58,784 nt of DNA from an uncultured Gammaproteobacteria bacterium (GCA_937899415.1 CALBPI010000086.1:1-58784); one strand, 5' to 3'. Numbered from the stretch's first letter, positions 23,479 to 33,320 are shown. The notes: generated from the letters alone by a model not told the origin. Translations and numbers: made by a program.

Positions 23479-25746
23479 TTAGTCGCTGGACGCGACGTCC
23501 TGTGCGCTCTCGGCCATGCCGAAGATCTTGAGCGCGAACGCGTAGTTGTGGGCGCGCTCCTTGAGACGCTCAAAACGCGCCGCAGAACCCGAATGACCGG
23601 CACCCATGTTCATCTTCATGATGAACGGGCCGCCCTGGGCTTCGTCACGCAAGCGCGCAACCCACTTGGCCGGCTCCCAGTAGGTGACGCGGTAGTCGGT
23701 CAGGCCACCCGTCGCCATGATGGGCGGGTACTCGACGTCGCTCCGGATGTTGTCGTAAGGCGAGTAAGCGGCAATGTCGTCGTAAGCCTCGGCGCTGTTG
23801 ATTGGGTCACCCCACTCCACCCACTCGGGCGGCGTGAGCGGCAGTTCGGCGTCGGAGATCGTGTTGATCACGTCGACAAACGGCACTGCAGCAATGACAC
23901 CACCGAACAGGTCCGGGCGCAGGTTCACGGCCGCACCCACGAGCAGACCGCCCGCCGAACCACCGTAGATGACAGTCTCGCCTTCGCGGCCATAGCCGCG
24001 CGCCTGCAGCGCTTCGGCCGCAGCCGTGAAGTCCGTGAAGGTGTTCATCTTTTTGCCGAGCTTGCCGTCGAGGTACCACTGGCGACCCTTGGCCGCCCCG
24101 CCGCGGATGTGTGCGGTGGCATAAACAACGCCGCGATCCACAAGCGACAAAATGCTCGTGCTGAAGCCCGCGTCGATCGTCGCGCCGTAGCTGCCGTAGC
24201 CGTAAAGCAGCAGCGGCGACGTGCCATCGACAGGCGTGTCTTTGAGTCGCAGCACGGTGACGGGCACCTGCGCGCCGTCATCGGCCTCGATGTCGAAGCG
24301 CTCGACGACGTAGAGCGACGGATTATGACCGCTGGGCACTTCCTGCGTCTTGCGCAGCGTGCGTTCACGCGTCTTCAGGTCGTAGTCAAAGGTTTGCTCG
24401 GGCGTCGAGGGCGACTCGTACACAAAACGAATCGTATCTGTGGCGTACTCGTAACCGCTGCGCAAACCGAGGTCGTAGGCGGCCTCAGGGAAGTCGATCT
24501 CGAAACCGTTGTCACCGTTGTAGTCCGTGACAACGATGCGCGGCAGCGCGTTCGCGCGCTCGATGCGCACCATCCAGTCCTCAAGCGGTACGAAACCGAG
24601 GACATAGGTGCCGAGCTCATGCGGCAGCCAATCTTCCCAGTTGTGGCGGCCGGGGCTCTTGATCGGCGCCCGTACGATCTTGAAGTCGATTGCGCCACCG
24701 GCATTGGTCTGGATGTAGAAGTGCTCGCCGTTGTGGCCTGCGTAGTAGAGCTCGTCTTCGGCGCGCGGCGCGATGATCGTGGGCGCGGTACCCACGGGCG
24801 CATCGGCCTTCAGGAAGTGGACCTCTGACGATGTGCTCTTTCCGGACGAGATGAAGACGTACTCGCCGCTCTGCGACAAGCCGACGCCGAGGAAAAACGT
24901 GTCGTCCTGCTCTTCGTAAATCAGCTCGTCATCGGCCGAGTCAGTACCCAGTACGTGACGCCGCACGCGCTTGGGCCGCTGGTTTTCGTCTCGCTGGGTG
25001 TAGAAGAACGACTTCGAGTCGGGCGCCCAGACGGCCTCGCCATCGGTCGAACCAACGGTCTCGGCGAACTCCTCGCCCGTATCGATGTTGCGCACGCGAA
25101 TGTCGTAGTACTCGGAGCCCAACGTGTCGACGCCGTAGGCTATGAGGGTGTGGTCGGGGCTGTGCGCAACCTCTTCGATGCTGAAGAACTCGTTGTCTCC
25201 GGCTTCGCTGTCACCGTCGAAGAGGATGGTCTCGTCGCCACCGTCACGCGGCGTCCGCGCAAAAATGGGGTAGTTGCCACCTTCGCGGTAACGTACGTAG
25301 TACGCGTACTCGCCATCGACCTGCGGTACTGAGCTGTCGTCTTCCTTGATGCGCGCGCGCATTTCCTCGAATAGCTGGTCCCGCAGACCGGCCAGCTCAT
25401 CGGTGGCGGCCTCGTAGTAGCCGTTCTCCGCCTCGAGATGCTGCAGGATCTCGGGCTTCAGCGTCTCGGGTTCGCGCAGAACCGTCTGCCAGTTGTCGTC
25501 GCGCATCCAGGCGAAGTTGTCGACACGGGTCTTGTCGTGCTGCGTGAGCTCAACGGGTCGCTTCTCGGCGACGGGAGCCTTGGCGTCAAAATCGGCAAAC
25601 GGTGCCTTGCGGCTCGGCAGGGTGCTGGCGGTGGCGCTGTCCATCGCATCCTCTTCGGTATCTGTCGCACGGTCTCCGCAGGCGGCGAGCGCGACACACG
25701 AGGCTGCAATGAGAAGGGTCGTGAGCAGGCGGTTCGGCTGGATCAT
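23479..25746 (-). CDS. Lipoprotein prolyl oligopeptidase, oligopeptidase B type
   Basis: This 755-residue S9A peptidase starts MIQPNRLLTTLLIAAS with a lipobox (ALAAC), so it is envelope-anchored. The N-terminal half is the beta-propeller (DNFAWMRDDNW, IAYGVDTLGSEYYDIRVR). The catalytic half has the nucleophile in YGGSAGGLLVG, the aspartate in GGLTDYRVTYWEP and the histidine in GAGHSGSAAR. Oligopeptidase B cuts peptides under about 30 residues after Arg or Lys. The ATG at 25746 was chosen because it starts the signal peptide and has GGAG upstream. It probably degrades periplasmic peptides. Confidence 0.92.
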   Translation of the reverse strand: MIQPNRLLTTLLIAASCVALAACGDRATDTEEDAMDSATASTLPSRKAPFADFDAKAPVAEKRPVELTQHDKTRVDNFAWMRDDNWQTVLREPETLKPEILQHLEAENGYYEAATDELAGLRDQLFEEMRARIKEDDSSVPQVDGEYAYYVRYREGGNYPIFARTPRDGGDETILFDGDSEAGDNEFFSIEEVAHSPDHTLIAYGVDTLGSEYYDIRVRNIDTGEEFAETVGSTDGEAVWAPDSKSFFYTQRDENQRPKRVRRHVLGTDSADDELIYEEQDDTFFLGVGLSQSGEYVFISSGKSTSSEVHFLKADAPVGTAPTIIAPRAEDELYYAGHNGEHFYIQTNAGGAIDFKIVRAPIKSPGRHNWEDWLPHELGTYVLGFVPLEDWMVRIERANALPRIVVTDYNGDNGFEIDFPEAAYDLGLRSGYEYATDTIRFVYESPSTPEQTFDYDLKTRERTLRKTQEVPSGHNPSLYVVERFDIEADDGAQVPVTVLRLKDTPVDGTSPLLLYGYGSYGATIDAGFSTSILSLVDRGVVYATAHIRGGAAKGRQWYLDGKLGKKMNTFTDFTAAAEALQARGYGREGETVIYGGSAGGLLVGAAVNLRPDLFGGVIAAVPFVDVINTISDAELPLTPPEWVEWGDPINSAEAYDDIAAYSPYDNIRSDVEYPPIMATGGLTDYRVTYWEPAKWVARLRDEAQGGPFIMKMNMGAGHSGSAARFERLKERAHNYAFALKIFGMAESAQDVASSD

Positions 25747-25836
25747 GGGAGCTCCGTACACGGGGTATGGCAGCTCGTGATTTTGGCAGCTGGCCGCACA
25801 ATTGCAAACGGAGCCGGCGATCCGCCGGTGGACAGG

Positions 25837-26286
25837 CTAGTTGGGTCGTCGCATTTGCGCCACAAGGCGCTGAAGTCGCTTCTGACGGTAACGGTAGAGT
25901 GCCTTGGTATAGAGCCAGACGACCTTGGTCAGCGACCCGGCTTCAATGTCGACCTCGTCGACGTAGTGGGTACCCTCGGGCGACTCCGAGATTTCAATGC
26001 GGTGATTCCACCGCTCGACGAAACCGCCGCCCTCGAAGGTCTGCAGCACCCGCGCCTCATCGTCACAGCGGTGCACATGCAAGTGGTGCTTCCAGGCGGG
26101 CAGCACACCGAAGAACCGCAACCGCGTGTCGACGGCCTGCCCCTCGGACCAACGCGCCGGGAAATGCTCTGAACCGTCAAAGCCCAGCATGCCGCGATTG
26201 ACGTAGACGAGCGTGCTGCTCCGTCGCGTCACCTCCCAGATCACGTCCGGTGGTGCGGCCAGCACGGTTTCGATTCGAGCTCTCAT
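25837..26286 (-). CDS. SRPBCC family protein
   Basis: This 149-residue protein begins MRARIETVLAAPPDVIWEVT, the usual first strand and helix of the START/SRPBCC ligand-binding fold, and ends in a long basic helix. The fold holds a hydrophobic ligand such as a lipid or polyketide; the ligand here is unknown. GGGAG sits seven bases before the ATG. It is 90 bases upstream of the peptidase gene on the same strand and divergent from the two-component genes. Confidence 0.8.
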   Translation of the reverse strand: MRARIETVLAAPPDVIWEVTRRSSTLVYVNRGMLGFDGSEHFPARWSEGQAVDTRLRFFGVLPAWKHHLHVHRCDDEARVLQTFEGGGFVERWNHRIEISESPEGTHYVDEVDIEAGSLTKVVWLYTKALYRYRQKRLQRLVAQMRRPN

Positions 26287-26491
26287 GCGCGACTCCCTGC
26301 GGTTTTTGTTGTTGCCCGACCCCTGGGCCGGGTGTCAGCACGATCCACCCCTTTCAGCATGTCCGAGAGTACGCAAAAGGGTGTGGGACTTCGTTCGGAC
26401 AGGTCTCAGCGCCGAATGTGACGCAGGGCTCACAAATCCGGCGGATTTCCGGGTTCTGTCAAATCGGCCTGCGCAGCGCTCCGCAAGAACT

Positions 26492-26506
26492 GGGGGGTTG
26501 CCCCCC
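26492..26506 (+). promoter_or_regulatory. G/C hairpin in the leader of the response-regulator gene
   Basis: GGGGGG-TTG-CCCCCC forms a perfect six-pair stem 40 bases before the response-regulator ATG. The 259-bp gap 26287-26545 otherwise shows no gene. The hairpin could affect leader folding or translation. It has no T-run, so it is not a normal terminator. Confidence 0.3.
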
Positions 26507-26545
26507 GCACACCCCCAAGTCACAGTAGCTCGACGGAGAAACCCA

Positions 26546-27190
26546 ATGACGATTCGAGTGGCGGTCATCGAGGACGATGCGGCGACGCTTGCCGCGGTGC
26601 GCGAAGCGGTGGCGGCAGCTGAGGACCTGCACGTGGTGGGGGTGGCCTCGACGTTTACCGAGGGTGACTCGCTGATCGCCGCGGGCGGGCTGGATGTCGC
26701 GCTCATTGACCTCAGGCTCGGCGACGATGATGCGACGCCGCTGATCGGCCACTGCCGCGACACCGGCGTCCGCGCATTGGTCCTCAGTGCCCTGGGCGAC
26801 GAACGCAGTGTGGTCACGGCGATCGCCGCAGGCGCACACGGCTACGTGGCCAAGGACGCACCGTTGAGTCAGCTTGCGGACGCGATCCACCAGGTGGATA
26901 CGGGCGGTGCACCCATTAGTCCTTCCGTGGCACGTCACCTGCTGCGCAGCTTGCGCGACCAACAGGCACCAACCCCAGCCGGAAACGACACGCTGTCGCC
27001 GCGTGAGCGCGAAGTCCTGCGCGCACTGGCCAGCGGCTACACCTACAAAGAAGTCGCGCAGCGCTGCGGAATTTCCTATCACACCGTCGTCGACTACGTT
27101 CGCTCGCTGTACCGGAAGCTCGAGGTCCACTCTCGAACCGAGGCGGTCGTTGCGGGTGCACGCCAGGGCATCATTTCGATTGACGGCTGA
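26546..27190 (+). CDS. NarL/FixJ-type response regulator
   Basis: This 214-residue regulator has a receiver domain (MTIRVAVIEDDAATLAAVRE) with phospho-acceptor D55 in ALIDLRLG and K in YVAKDAPLS. The C-terminal LuxR-type HTH is LSPREREVLRALASGYTYKE followed by VAQRCGISYHTVVDYVRSLY. Phosphorylation by the kinase encoded next should let it dimerise and bind DNA. ACGGAG precedes the ATG. Target genes are unknown; the nearest are the secreted proteins downstream and the SRPBCC/peptidase genes upstream. Confidence 0.93.
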   Translation: MTIRVAVIEDDAATLAAVREAVAAAEDLHVVGVASTFTEGDSLIAAGGLDVALIDLRLGDDDATPLIGHCRDTGVRALVLSALGDERSVVTAIAAGAHGYVAKDAPLSQLADAIHQVDTGGAPISPSVARHLLRSLRDQQAPTPAGNDTLSPREREVLRALASGYTYKEVAQRCGISYHTVVDYVRSLYRKLEVHSRTEAVVAGARQGIISIDG

Positions 27191-29117
27191 GCGCGACAAG
27201 CCAAACGCCGCGGCCACCCTGTCTGCGGTTGGCATTCTGGCCCTGTCGCAGCTCGTGTTCTGGCTCATGCTGGGTGCTGCCGAGTCTCGCGTGAAGCCCT
27301 CGGGCGTCGACGCGCCAGCCAGCGTGTCGTTGCACCTGACCGAAGACTGGCAACAAATCGCCAACACCCCGGCGATTGCTGTTCCGAAAGTCGATGAACC
27401 CGCCTACTTCTTCGAACACGACCACGGGGGCATGCCGGCCGCGGTTTTCGCGCACCGGTTCAATCTTGCCAGTACCGATCGCGAACTGGGCCTGCTGCTC
27501 AACTGGCAACACGCCATCACCGAAATTCGCGTCAACGGCAATCTGCTGAAGCCACAGACGGCGCTGGACCGATGGGGTCTTCTGGGTGGCTTCGATCTTG
27601 GGCTCTACATCATGCCCCGCGAGGACCTGCGCGCCGGCGAGAACCTGTTGACGCTGACTGTCGTCGGCAACCGCAGCAAGATTCTGCCCGCGTTCTACTT
27701 GAGCGATGCCGACGCGGCCCTCGTGGCGCACGGCTGGGGGCAACTGCTGACATCCGGGCTTGTCATCGCGGCAACCGCGGTCATGCTGTTCGTCGCGCTG
27801 CTTTGGGCGCTCGTGTACTGGCCCGGTGGCGTGGCCATGCAAAAGGTCGGAATCGTTACGCTCCTGCTGGCCTGGAGCCTGCGCAACCTCGCTGCCTTGA
27901 ACCTCGATGCCGGACTGCCGCCGCTCGCGACCATCCTGGTTCATTACGGCATCGCCTTTGGTTTCCTGCTCGCGCTCGCGTTGTTTGCAGGCTTCTGGAC
28001 GGGCGCAGGCATTCAAAGTGTGCGGCGCGTGTTGCTGTTGCTGGTTGCTGTCGCCGGTGTCAGCTTCGTGGGCATTCAGGTCACCACAGACAATGGCCTC
28101 AGTCGCGACCTGTTTGGCGTCGAGACGGTTCTGACGCTGTCGGCCTGCGGCTATGCCTTCTGGCGCTTCGCGCGGTTCAACCTCGGGTCGCTGAGCTTGC
28201 CCGCGCGATTCGAGTCTGTGCTCTTTCTGATCTGCATCAGCGCCGTGTTCTACGACGCTATCGACGATCGGTTCGCGATCCACGTGCCAGGGCTGCCAGA
28301 GCTCGCCCTGACCTTCTACGCGGCACCGGCGTGCGGCTTGCTGCTCGCGCTGGGCTCGGCTGTCGTCCTGGCAGCGCAGAGCTCGCGCGCACGTCGAACG
28401 GTGACCGAGGCCAATGAAAAGCTCCAGCAGGCGCTCTCGGCGCAGTCGAAAGAACTTGAAGGTTTTTACCTGGCCAAGGAAGCCGATGAAAAAGCCCGCG
28501 CCCGCCTCGCGGAGCGGCAACGCATCATGCGTGATATGCACGATGGTGTCGGCGGGCAACTCGCTGGTCTGATTGCCCGGGTTCGTAACGAGGACGTGTC
28601 ACTCGATGACGTCGACGATGCCCTCAGTGATGGCCTCCGCGAGCTCCGGCTCATCGTTGATTCATTAGACACCGCAGGCGAGAGCTTGCCGCTGGCGCTG
28701 GGCGCATTCCGGTCGAGACTGCAGCCCTCACTGGATGCGGCTGGCGTGACGCTCGACTGGCAAGTCGACGACCGTATCGATGACGCCGACCTGTCACCTC
28801 GCGCGGTACTCAACGTGTACCGCATCCTGCAGGAAGCCTGCAGCAACGTGCTGCAGCACGCCCGGGCGAAGCGTGTCCGCATCGCGCTCCAACGCGCCAG
28901 CGATGGCATCCTGCTCAGCGTTGAGGACGACGGCATCGGCTTGTCGGAAGACCGACCGGCGGGGCGCGGCCTTGAGAACCTGTCAGCACGTGCCGCTGAA
29001 CTGGGCGCCGAACTCGACATCGGTAACGCAGACACGCGGGGTGTTCGCGTGGCGCTCAGGCTGGCCGACAAGACAGCGCCCGACACCAACCCGAGAGGAT
29101 CGATGCCGGGCGACTGA
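27156..29117 (+). CDS. Membrane histidine kinase, HisKA_3 type
   Basis: This sensor kinase has a first hydrophobic helix (SAVGILALSQLVFWLMLG), a periplasmic sensing part of about 190 residues, then six or seven helices (7TMR-like), a coiled coil and the kinase core. The phospho-acceptor histidine (about H462) is in MRDMHDGVGGQL. The ATPase part has NVLQHA, VEDDGIGL and GRGLENLSARAAELGAEL. The start is uncertain: GTG at 27156 (653 residues) or TTG at 27180, both overlapping the regulator gene. The sensing domain resembles 7TMR-DISM-type receptors, but weakly. Confidence 0.9.
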   Translation: MHARASFRLTAERDKPNAAATLSAVGILALSQLVFWLMLGAAESRVKPSGVDAPASVSLHLTEDWQQIANTPAIAVPKVDEPAYFFEHDHGGMPAAVFAHRFNLASTDRELGLLLNWQHAITEIRVNGNLLKPQTALDRWGLLGGFDLGLYIMPREDLRAGENLLTLTVVGNRSKILPAFYLSDADAALVAHGWGQLLTSGLVIAATAVMLFVALLWALVYWPGGVAMQKVGIVTLLLAWSLRNLAALNLDAGLPPLATILVHYGIAFGFLLALALFAGFWTGAGIQSVRRVLLLLVAVAGVSFVGIQVTTDNGLSRDLFGVETVLTLSACGYAFWRFARFNLGSLSLPARFESVLFLICISAVFYDAIDDRFAIHVPGLPELALTFYAAPACGLLLALGSAVVLAAQSSRARRTVTEANEKLQQALSAQSKELEGFYLAKEADEKARARLAERQRIMRDMHDGVGGQLAGLIARVRNEDVSLDDVDDALSDGLRELRLIVDSLDTAGESLPLALGAFRSRLQPSLDAAGVTLDWQVDDRIDDADLSPRAVLNVYRILQEACSNVLQHARAKRVRIALQRASDGILLSVEDDGIGLSEDRPAGRGLENLSARAAELGAELDIGNADTRGVRVALRLADKTAPDTNPRGSMPGD

Positions 29118-29126
29118 CCACCAGGC

Positions 29127-31508
29127 TCAGTACAGGAACACCGCGCCGGCGTCCTCGCCGTCCTCGTTCTGGGCGCCGTTGACACCTGTTGCCGTGCCGG
29201 CCTCACCGCGCACGCCGGCCGCGATCATCGTGCCGTCGTCCGTCATGGCAATGGCGCTGCCGAGCTGCTCGGGCTGCGCCGCGTCGGTCGGTGCCGACAG
29301 GTTGCGGTCGTAGTCCCAACCGCTCGCGGATTCTCGGAATACCGCCAGCGCGCCTTTGAAGATAGCGACGTTACCTGTGGCCTCCAGTGAGCCCTCGTTG
29401 ACCTTCGTGGCATCGATGACGGTTGGCTTCGAGGACGCCGATGCCCGGCGGCGCGGCGCACCCATGGCGAACACCTGGCCATCAGCGCTTAACGCGATCG
29501 AGGAGCCGTAGTACTCGTTCGACTTTTGCAGGGGCTCCTTGAACATCGCAATCGACTGCCAGCCCGAACCCGGATTTTCGAAGAGATAGCCTGCGCCGGT
29601 TCGGAACATCGAGTCATCGGCGGGACCCAGGGTCGGGTTGCTGCCCTCCCAGACAGCACTTGTGGCCAGACGTGTGCCGTCTTCGGAGAAGGTCACGTCG
29701 TAGCCAAACAGGTCATTGTTCCCCGCGTTGGGTGCCTTCACGTAGGCTTGCTGTTGCCAGCTGCCGGCACCTGCGTCTTCGAACAGGTAGACGGCGCCCA
29801 CGTTGAAGCTGTCGTTGCCGTCCGCGCCATTGATGACGTTTGACGCACTGTCTTCCTGTGGTGCCCCAACGGCAATGCGCGTGCCGTCGTCAGTGATCGC
29901 AACACTGAATCCGAAAATATCCCCGGCATCGCCATTCGACGGCGACAGCGTGTCTTCGAGCAGCCAGTTGCCCGTCTGCTGTGAGAACACATAGGCGTTG
30001 CCGGAACTCGGCGATGCCGATGAGGCACCGATTACGACGTGCGAGCCGTCACCCGAGATGGCTACGGACTTACCGAAGACATCATTGGGATTGCCGGCCG
30101 ACGACTTGAGGTAGGCCTGTTGCGTCCAGATCGCACCGGATCGTACGAAGACGTAGGCCGCGCCGGAGTCGGTCATACCGTTGTCGAGCGCGTTGCCGTT
30201 GACGCCGGTAGCGCCGCTGTCCTCTAGATCAGCGCCTACCACCAGTGTGTTGCCGTCGGTACTGAGTGCCACGGCATTGCCGAACCGGTCACCGCCATCG
30301 ATTGTCGTGGGCTTCAGGTAGGCCTGTTGCTGCCAGTCGAGACCGACGCGCTCGAAAATGTACACCGCGCCCGCGCTGGTCTGGCTGTTGTCGAGCGGAT
30401 CGCTCGAAAGCTGCGACGATTCCCCGATGGCACCAACAGCCATCGTCGAGCCGTCGGCACTTAGGGCGATACTCCAGCCGAACGCATCAAAGTCATCGGT
30501 GTTGCCGGCTTTGAAGTAGCCGATGATCGCGGCAGGGTCCAGGTTGCCGTCGAGCGGCAGGGGCGCTGATGTGGCCAGCGTATTGTCGCTGCCATCGCGA
30601 CCTTCGACGCGCAGCACACCGTTGCTGAGGTCTGCCGACACAAGCGACAGCGGGGCAGCCGCAGTATTGCTCGCGACGCCGGTCACGAGGTCGACGGCGG
30701 GCGATCCCGTATCGTCAGCATAGGTGACCGCGAAGCTATCAAACGTCGACGGCGCCTCGACGGCATTCCAGTTGATCACGACCGACACGGGATCGGCCCC
30801 CGGGCCGACGGCCAGACCGTCGATCGCGAACGCGATGTCATCGACCGTTACGGCGACCGCAACGGGCGCACTCGTGATGCTGCCGTCGTCGGCGACGATA
30901 TCGATGACGTAGACGTTGTCACCGTCCGCATCGTTCGGCGACTCAAAGTCGGGCGCACTCGAGAACGACAACGCGCCCGAGGGTGTGATCGCAAAAAACG
31001 CCGCGTCGGCACCGCCTGCGATGTCGAACGTCAGCGCATCGTTCTCGGGGTCCGTGCCCTGCGCCTGATACACGACCGCGGTCGCGTTTTCGTCCACACT
31101 CGCCTGCGTGGCCGAGGTGACCGAAGGCGCTTCGTTGACGTCGCTGACAGAGACGATGACCGTCTGCGTGTCGGTGGCGCCGGGCACGTCGCTGACTTCG
31201 ATGACAACCTCATAGCTGTTATCGAGACCGGCATCGGCGGGCACCTCGAAGTCGGGCGACGTGACGAATTGCAGGTTGCCCGAGTCCGCCAGCGTGAATG
31301 CGCCGGCGTCAGCGCCGCCCGAAATCCGGTACGACAACGGGCCGCCGTTCGGGTCCTGCGCGCGGGCGACGAACACGTCGCCGGTCGTGTTTTCGTCGAC
31401 AGGCACGCTCACCATGGCCGACGCGAATGCAGGCGGTTGGTTGCCGCTGCCGCTATCACAGCCCGCGAGCGCGACAACGCCCAGGGCTACTACGAATTGA
31501 ATCCTCAT
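29127..31508 (-). CDS. Lipoprotein with cadherin-like and FG-GAP/integrin-like repeats
   Basis: This 793-residue protein has a lipobox at C17 (VVALAGC). Residues of about 25-225 hold two cadherin-like repeats (VPVDENTTG ... DPNGGPLSYRISGG, and SVDENATAVVYQAQGTDPEN). A Fn3-like stretch follows to about 330. The rest is roughly seven repeats of the type FGWSIALSADGSTMAVGA, an integrin-alpha-like FG-GAP propeller. Calcium binding and adhesion are likely. GGGAGC is upstream of the ATG at 31508. It follows the diheme protein gene on the same strand. Confidence 0.87.
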   Translation of the reverse strand: MRIQFVVALGVVALAGCDSGSGNQPPAFASAMVSVPVDENTTGDVFVARAQDPNGGPLSYRISGGADAGAFTLADSGNLQFVTSPDFEVPADAGLDNSYEVVIEVSDVPGATDTQTVIVSVSDVNEAPSVTSATQASVDENATAVVYQAQGTDPENDALTFDIAGGADAAFFAITPSGALSFSSAPDFESPNDADGDNVYVIDIVADDGSITSAPVAVAVTVDDIAFAIDGLAVGPGADPVSVVINWNAVEAPSTFDSFAVTYADDTGSPAVDLVTGVASNTAAAPLSLVSADLSNGVLRVEGRDGSDNTLATSAPLPLDGNLDPAAIIGYFKAGNTDDFDAFGWSIALSADGSTMAVGAIGESSQLSSDPLDNSQTSAGAVYIFERVGLDWQQQAYLKPTTIDGGDRFGNAVALSTDGNTLVVGADLEDSGATGVNGNALDNGMTDSGAAYVFVRSGAIWTQQAYLKSSAGNPNDVFGKSVAISGDGSHVVIGASSASPSSGNAYVFSQQTGNWLLEDTLSPSNGDAGDIFGFSVAITDDGTRIAVGAPQEDSASNVINGADGNDSFNVGAVYLFEDAGAGSWQQQAYVKAPNAGNNDLFGYDVTFSEDGTRLATSAVWEGSNPTLGPADDSMFRTGAGYLFENPGSGWQSIAMFKEPLQKSNEYYGSSIALSADGQVFAMGAPRRRASASSKPTVIDATKVNEGSLEATGNVAIFKGALAVFRESASGWDYDRNLSAPTDAAQPEQLGSAIAMTDDGTMIAAGVRGEAGTATGVNGAQNEDGEDAGAVFLY

Positions 31509-31600
31509 TGTTCTGCTCCCATGCGAGATTAACTGCGGCGCGAATTGCATCGCAGCGACTCGGGGGACAGGCACCACCAATTCTTGCGGGATTCAAAGAA

Positions 31601-31620
31601 ACTGTGATGGGACGCACAGT
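31601..31620. promoter_or_regulatory. Possible CRP/Vfr-like site
   Basis: The motif ACTGTG-N8-CACAGT includes TGTGA-N6-GCACA, one base off the CRP core TGTGA-N6-TCACA. It lies 93 bases upstream of the FG-GAP lipoprotein start. The gap 31509-31714 holds nothing else recognisable. No CRP gene is seen, so this rests on motif match alone. Confidence 0.25.
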
Positions 31621-31714
31621 CGACCTACGATCGCGCTGTGACGCAGCGCGCGTTTCAAAGGTCTCGGAGCGCTGGCTACAGCCGCCGACGCAGGATGCGC
31701 CGGGCACAGTTGCG

Positions 31715-33316
31715 CTAATGCATGGCGTGCGTGTGCGCTTCGGGTTCTGCAGTGAGTGCTTTCAGGAATGCGACGAGCTGCGCCGCTTCGTCATCGGTGA
31801 TGTCGAGCCGGAATAGGTCGTCGCTGCCGTCTTCGGCCGGTGCCGCGGCTCGGTAATGTGCAACCACTGCCTCCAGCGACGCAAATCGCCCGTCGTGCAT
31901 ATAGGGCGCAGTGACCCCGAGCCCGCGGAGGCTCGGCACCTTGAACGCACCGACGGGCGGATGACCCGAATCGGCGAAGCGGTGGTGACTGCAGGCGTCG
32001 CGATCTGCATCGCTATACTCGCCCAGGCAATTGAAGGGATCGTGCTGCGCGGCACGGATGCCAATGGCGCGACCAAAATCGAGCTGCCCCTCTGTGTCGG
32101 TCGCCGTGCCGATGTTGTGGAAGCCATAGCTTGTGAGCGTGCTGCCGTTGTGGCATCGCAGACACTTGCTGCGGGGCTCGTCGAGAAACAGCTTGAGACC
32201 AGCGCGTGCGTCGTCGTCGAGCAAACTGGCGGCATGCGCGTCGTGTCCAGCTGCAAGTGCCGTTGTGAACGCGTCAAAACGTGTTGGCTGGTGCTCAAGT
32301 GTGGCGACGAATGCAGCCAGCGACTTGCCGACATCGCTGAACACGTTGTCGATGTCGCGTCGTTGCACGGGCGACAGACGTTGCCAGTCAGCACGCGCGG
32401 CACCGTCACCGAAAGGCCCGCCGTGGTCTGGCCAACGCCCCGCATTGGGCAATGAGTCCTCGGCGATGCGGTCATAGCGTTGCCGGTAGTCCGGGTCGGT
32501 CAGCACGAGCTTCGCCACAGCGCTGCGTGTATTGTCCATCTCGCCACGCGTCTCGATGGGGGTCAGCGTCTGCGCCCAGAGGCTGTCGCGCCGACCATCC
32601 CAGTAAAACCAGTCGGCATGCACAGCACCCAGTAGTGACGGTGAGTTGCGTTTGAGCGGTTGCGAGCCATGGCTGAGCTTGCGACCGTCGGTGAAGCCCA
32701 GGGCGGCGACATGGCAGGTGGCGCAGGCAATTTCACCCGTGGCGCTCAGGCGCGGATCGAAAAACAGCGCGCGACCCAGCATGATGGCATCGGTGTTACC
32801 GATGAGCCGGTTGCCCGTATCTCTTGGCTGACGCGGCTTGATCGCCAGCGTCTGCATGCGGGCGATCTCATCGGCACTGAAGCCAAGCCGATCGGTGCCC
32901 GTTGGTGCGCCGGCGCCGACCGCGATTTCAAAACGCGCCTTGTCGGGACCAGCCGGCCCTGTCACGCCAACAAACAGCTCCCACTTTCCGGCCATGTTGA
33001 AGCGCATGCCGGACACACGGTAACGGCCGGGCTCAAGACGCTCTGTGATCTCGGGCGAAGATGGCAGCCCGTGGCCGTGGCCGGGCATCCCCCCAAACAC
33101 GGCAAGCTGGCGCGGCTCCAACGGCTTGCCGTCCGCCGTCTCAACGCGCAGCTCCCAGTCGTGAAATGCGTTGATCGGCACGGGCGCCTCGAGCGGCGTG
33201 AGCTGCACGCGATAGAACCCGTCCGCAGACGTGGCGGACAGGGGCTCCGCCGCCGGCGCCGCCGCATACGCGAGCAACGCCAGCGTCGTAACCAGACGAC
33301 GCGCCCGACGATGCAC
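31715..33316 (-). CDS. Secreted diheme peroxidase-like protein with N-terminal FixH/YtkA-like domain
   Basis: This 533-residue protein joins two parts. Residues of about 32-132 resemble FixH/YtkA (DWELRVETADGKPL, a histidine-rich GGMPGHGHGLP, GKWELFVGVTGP). The rest is a MauG/CcpA-type diheme protein with heme motifs CATCH (198-202) and CLRCH, ALFFDPRLS, and an APYMHDGRFASLE loop. MauG-type enzymes oxidise protein residues or reduce peroxide. The start is uncertain: GTG at 33316 gives a standard signal peptide (VHRRARRLVTTLALLAYAAA), while an ATG at 33385 would overlap the giant gene by 65 bases. It lies directly downstream of the copper oxidase/cytochrome protein and could be its maturation or electron partner. 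Confidence 0.88.
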   Translation of the reverse strand: MHRRARRLVTTLALLAYAAAPAAEPLSATSADGFYRVQLTPLEAPVPINAFHDWELRVETADGKPLEPRQLAVFGGMPGHGHGLPSSPEITERLEPGRYRVSGMRFNMAGKWELFVGVTGPAGPDKARFEIAVGAGAPTGTDRLGFSADEIARMQTLAIKPRQPRDTGNRLIGNTDAIMLGRALFFDPRLSATGEIACATCHVAALGFTDGRKLSHGSQPLKRNSPSLLGAVHADWFYWDGRRDSLWAQTLTPIETRGEMDNTRSAVAKLVLTDPDYRQRYDRIAEDSLPNAGRWPDHGGPFGDGAARADWQRLSPVQRRDIDNVFSDVGKSLAAFVATLEHQPTRFDAFTTALAAGHDAHAASLLDDDARAGLKLFLDEPRSKCLRCHNGSTLTSYGFHNIGTATDTEGQLDFGRAIGIRAAQHDPFNCLGEYSDADRDACSHHRFADSGHPPVGAFKVPSLRGLGVTAPYMHDGRFASLEAVVAHYRAAAPAEDGSDDLFRLDITDDEAAQLVAFLKALTAEPEAHTHAMH

Positions 33317-33320
33317 CGCG

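Noticed and set aside
22930-24828. 632-residue open frame on the plus strand
   Set aside because: It is antisense to the SDR and oligopeptidase B genes, which have clear family motifs. The composition (Arg, Val, Asp-rich) is that of a GC-rich shadow frame.
27171-28559. 462-residue open frame on the minus strand
   Set aside because: It is antisense to the histidine kinase, which has full motifs; no family pattern is seen.
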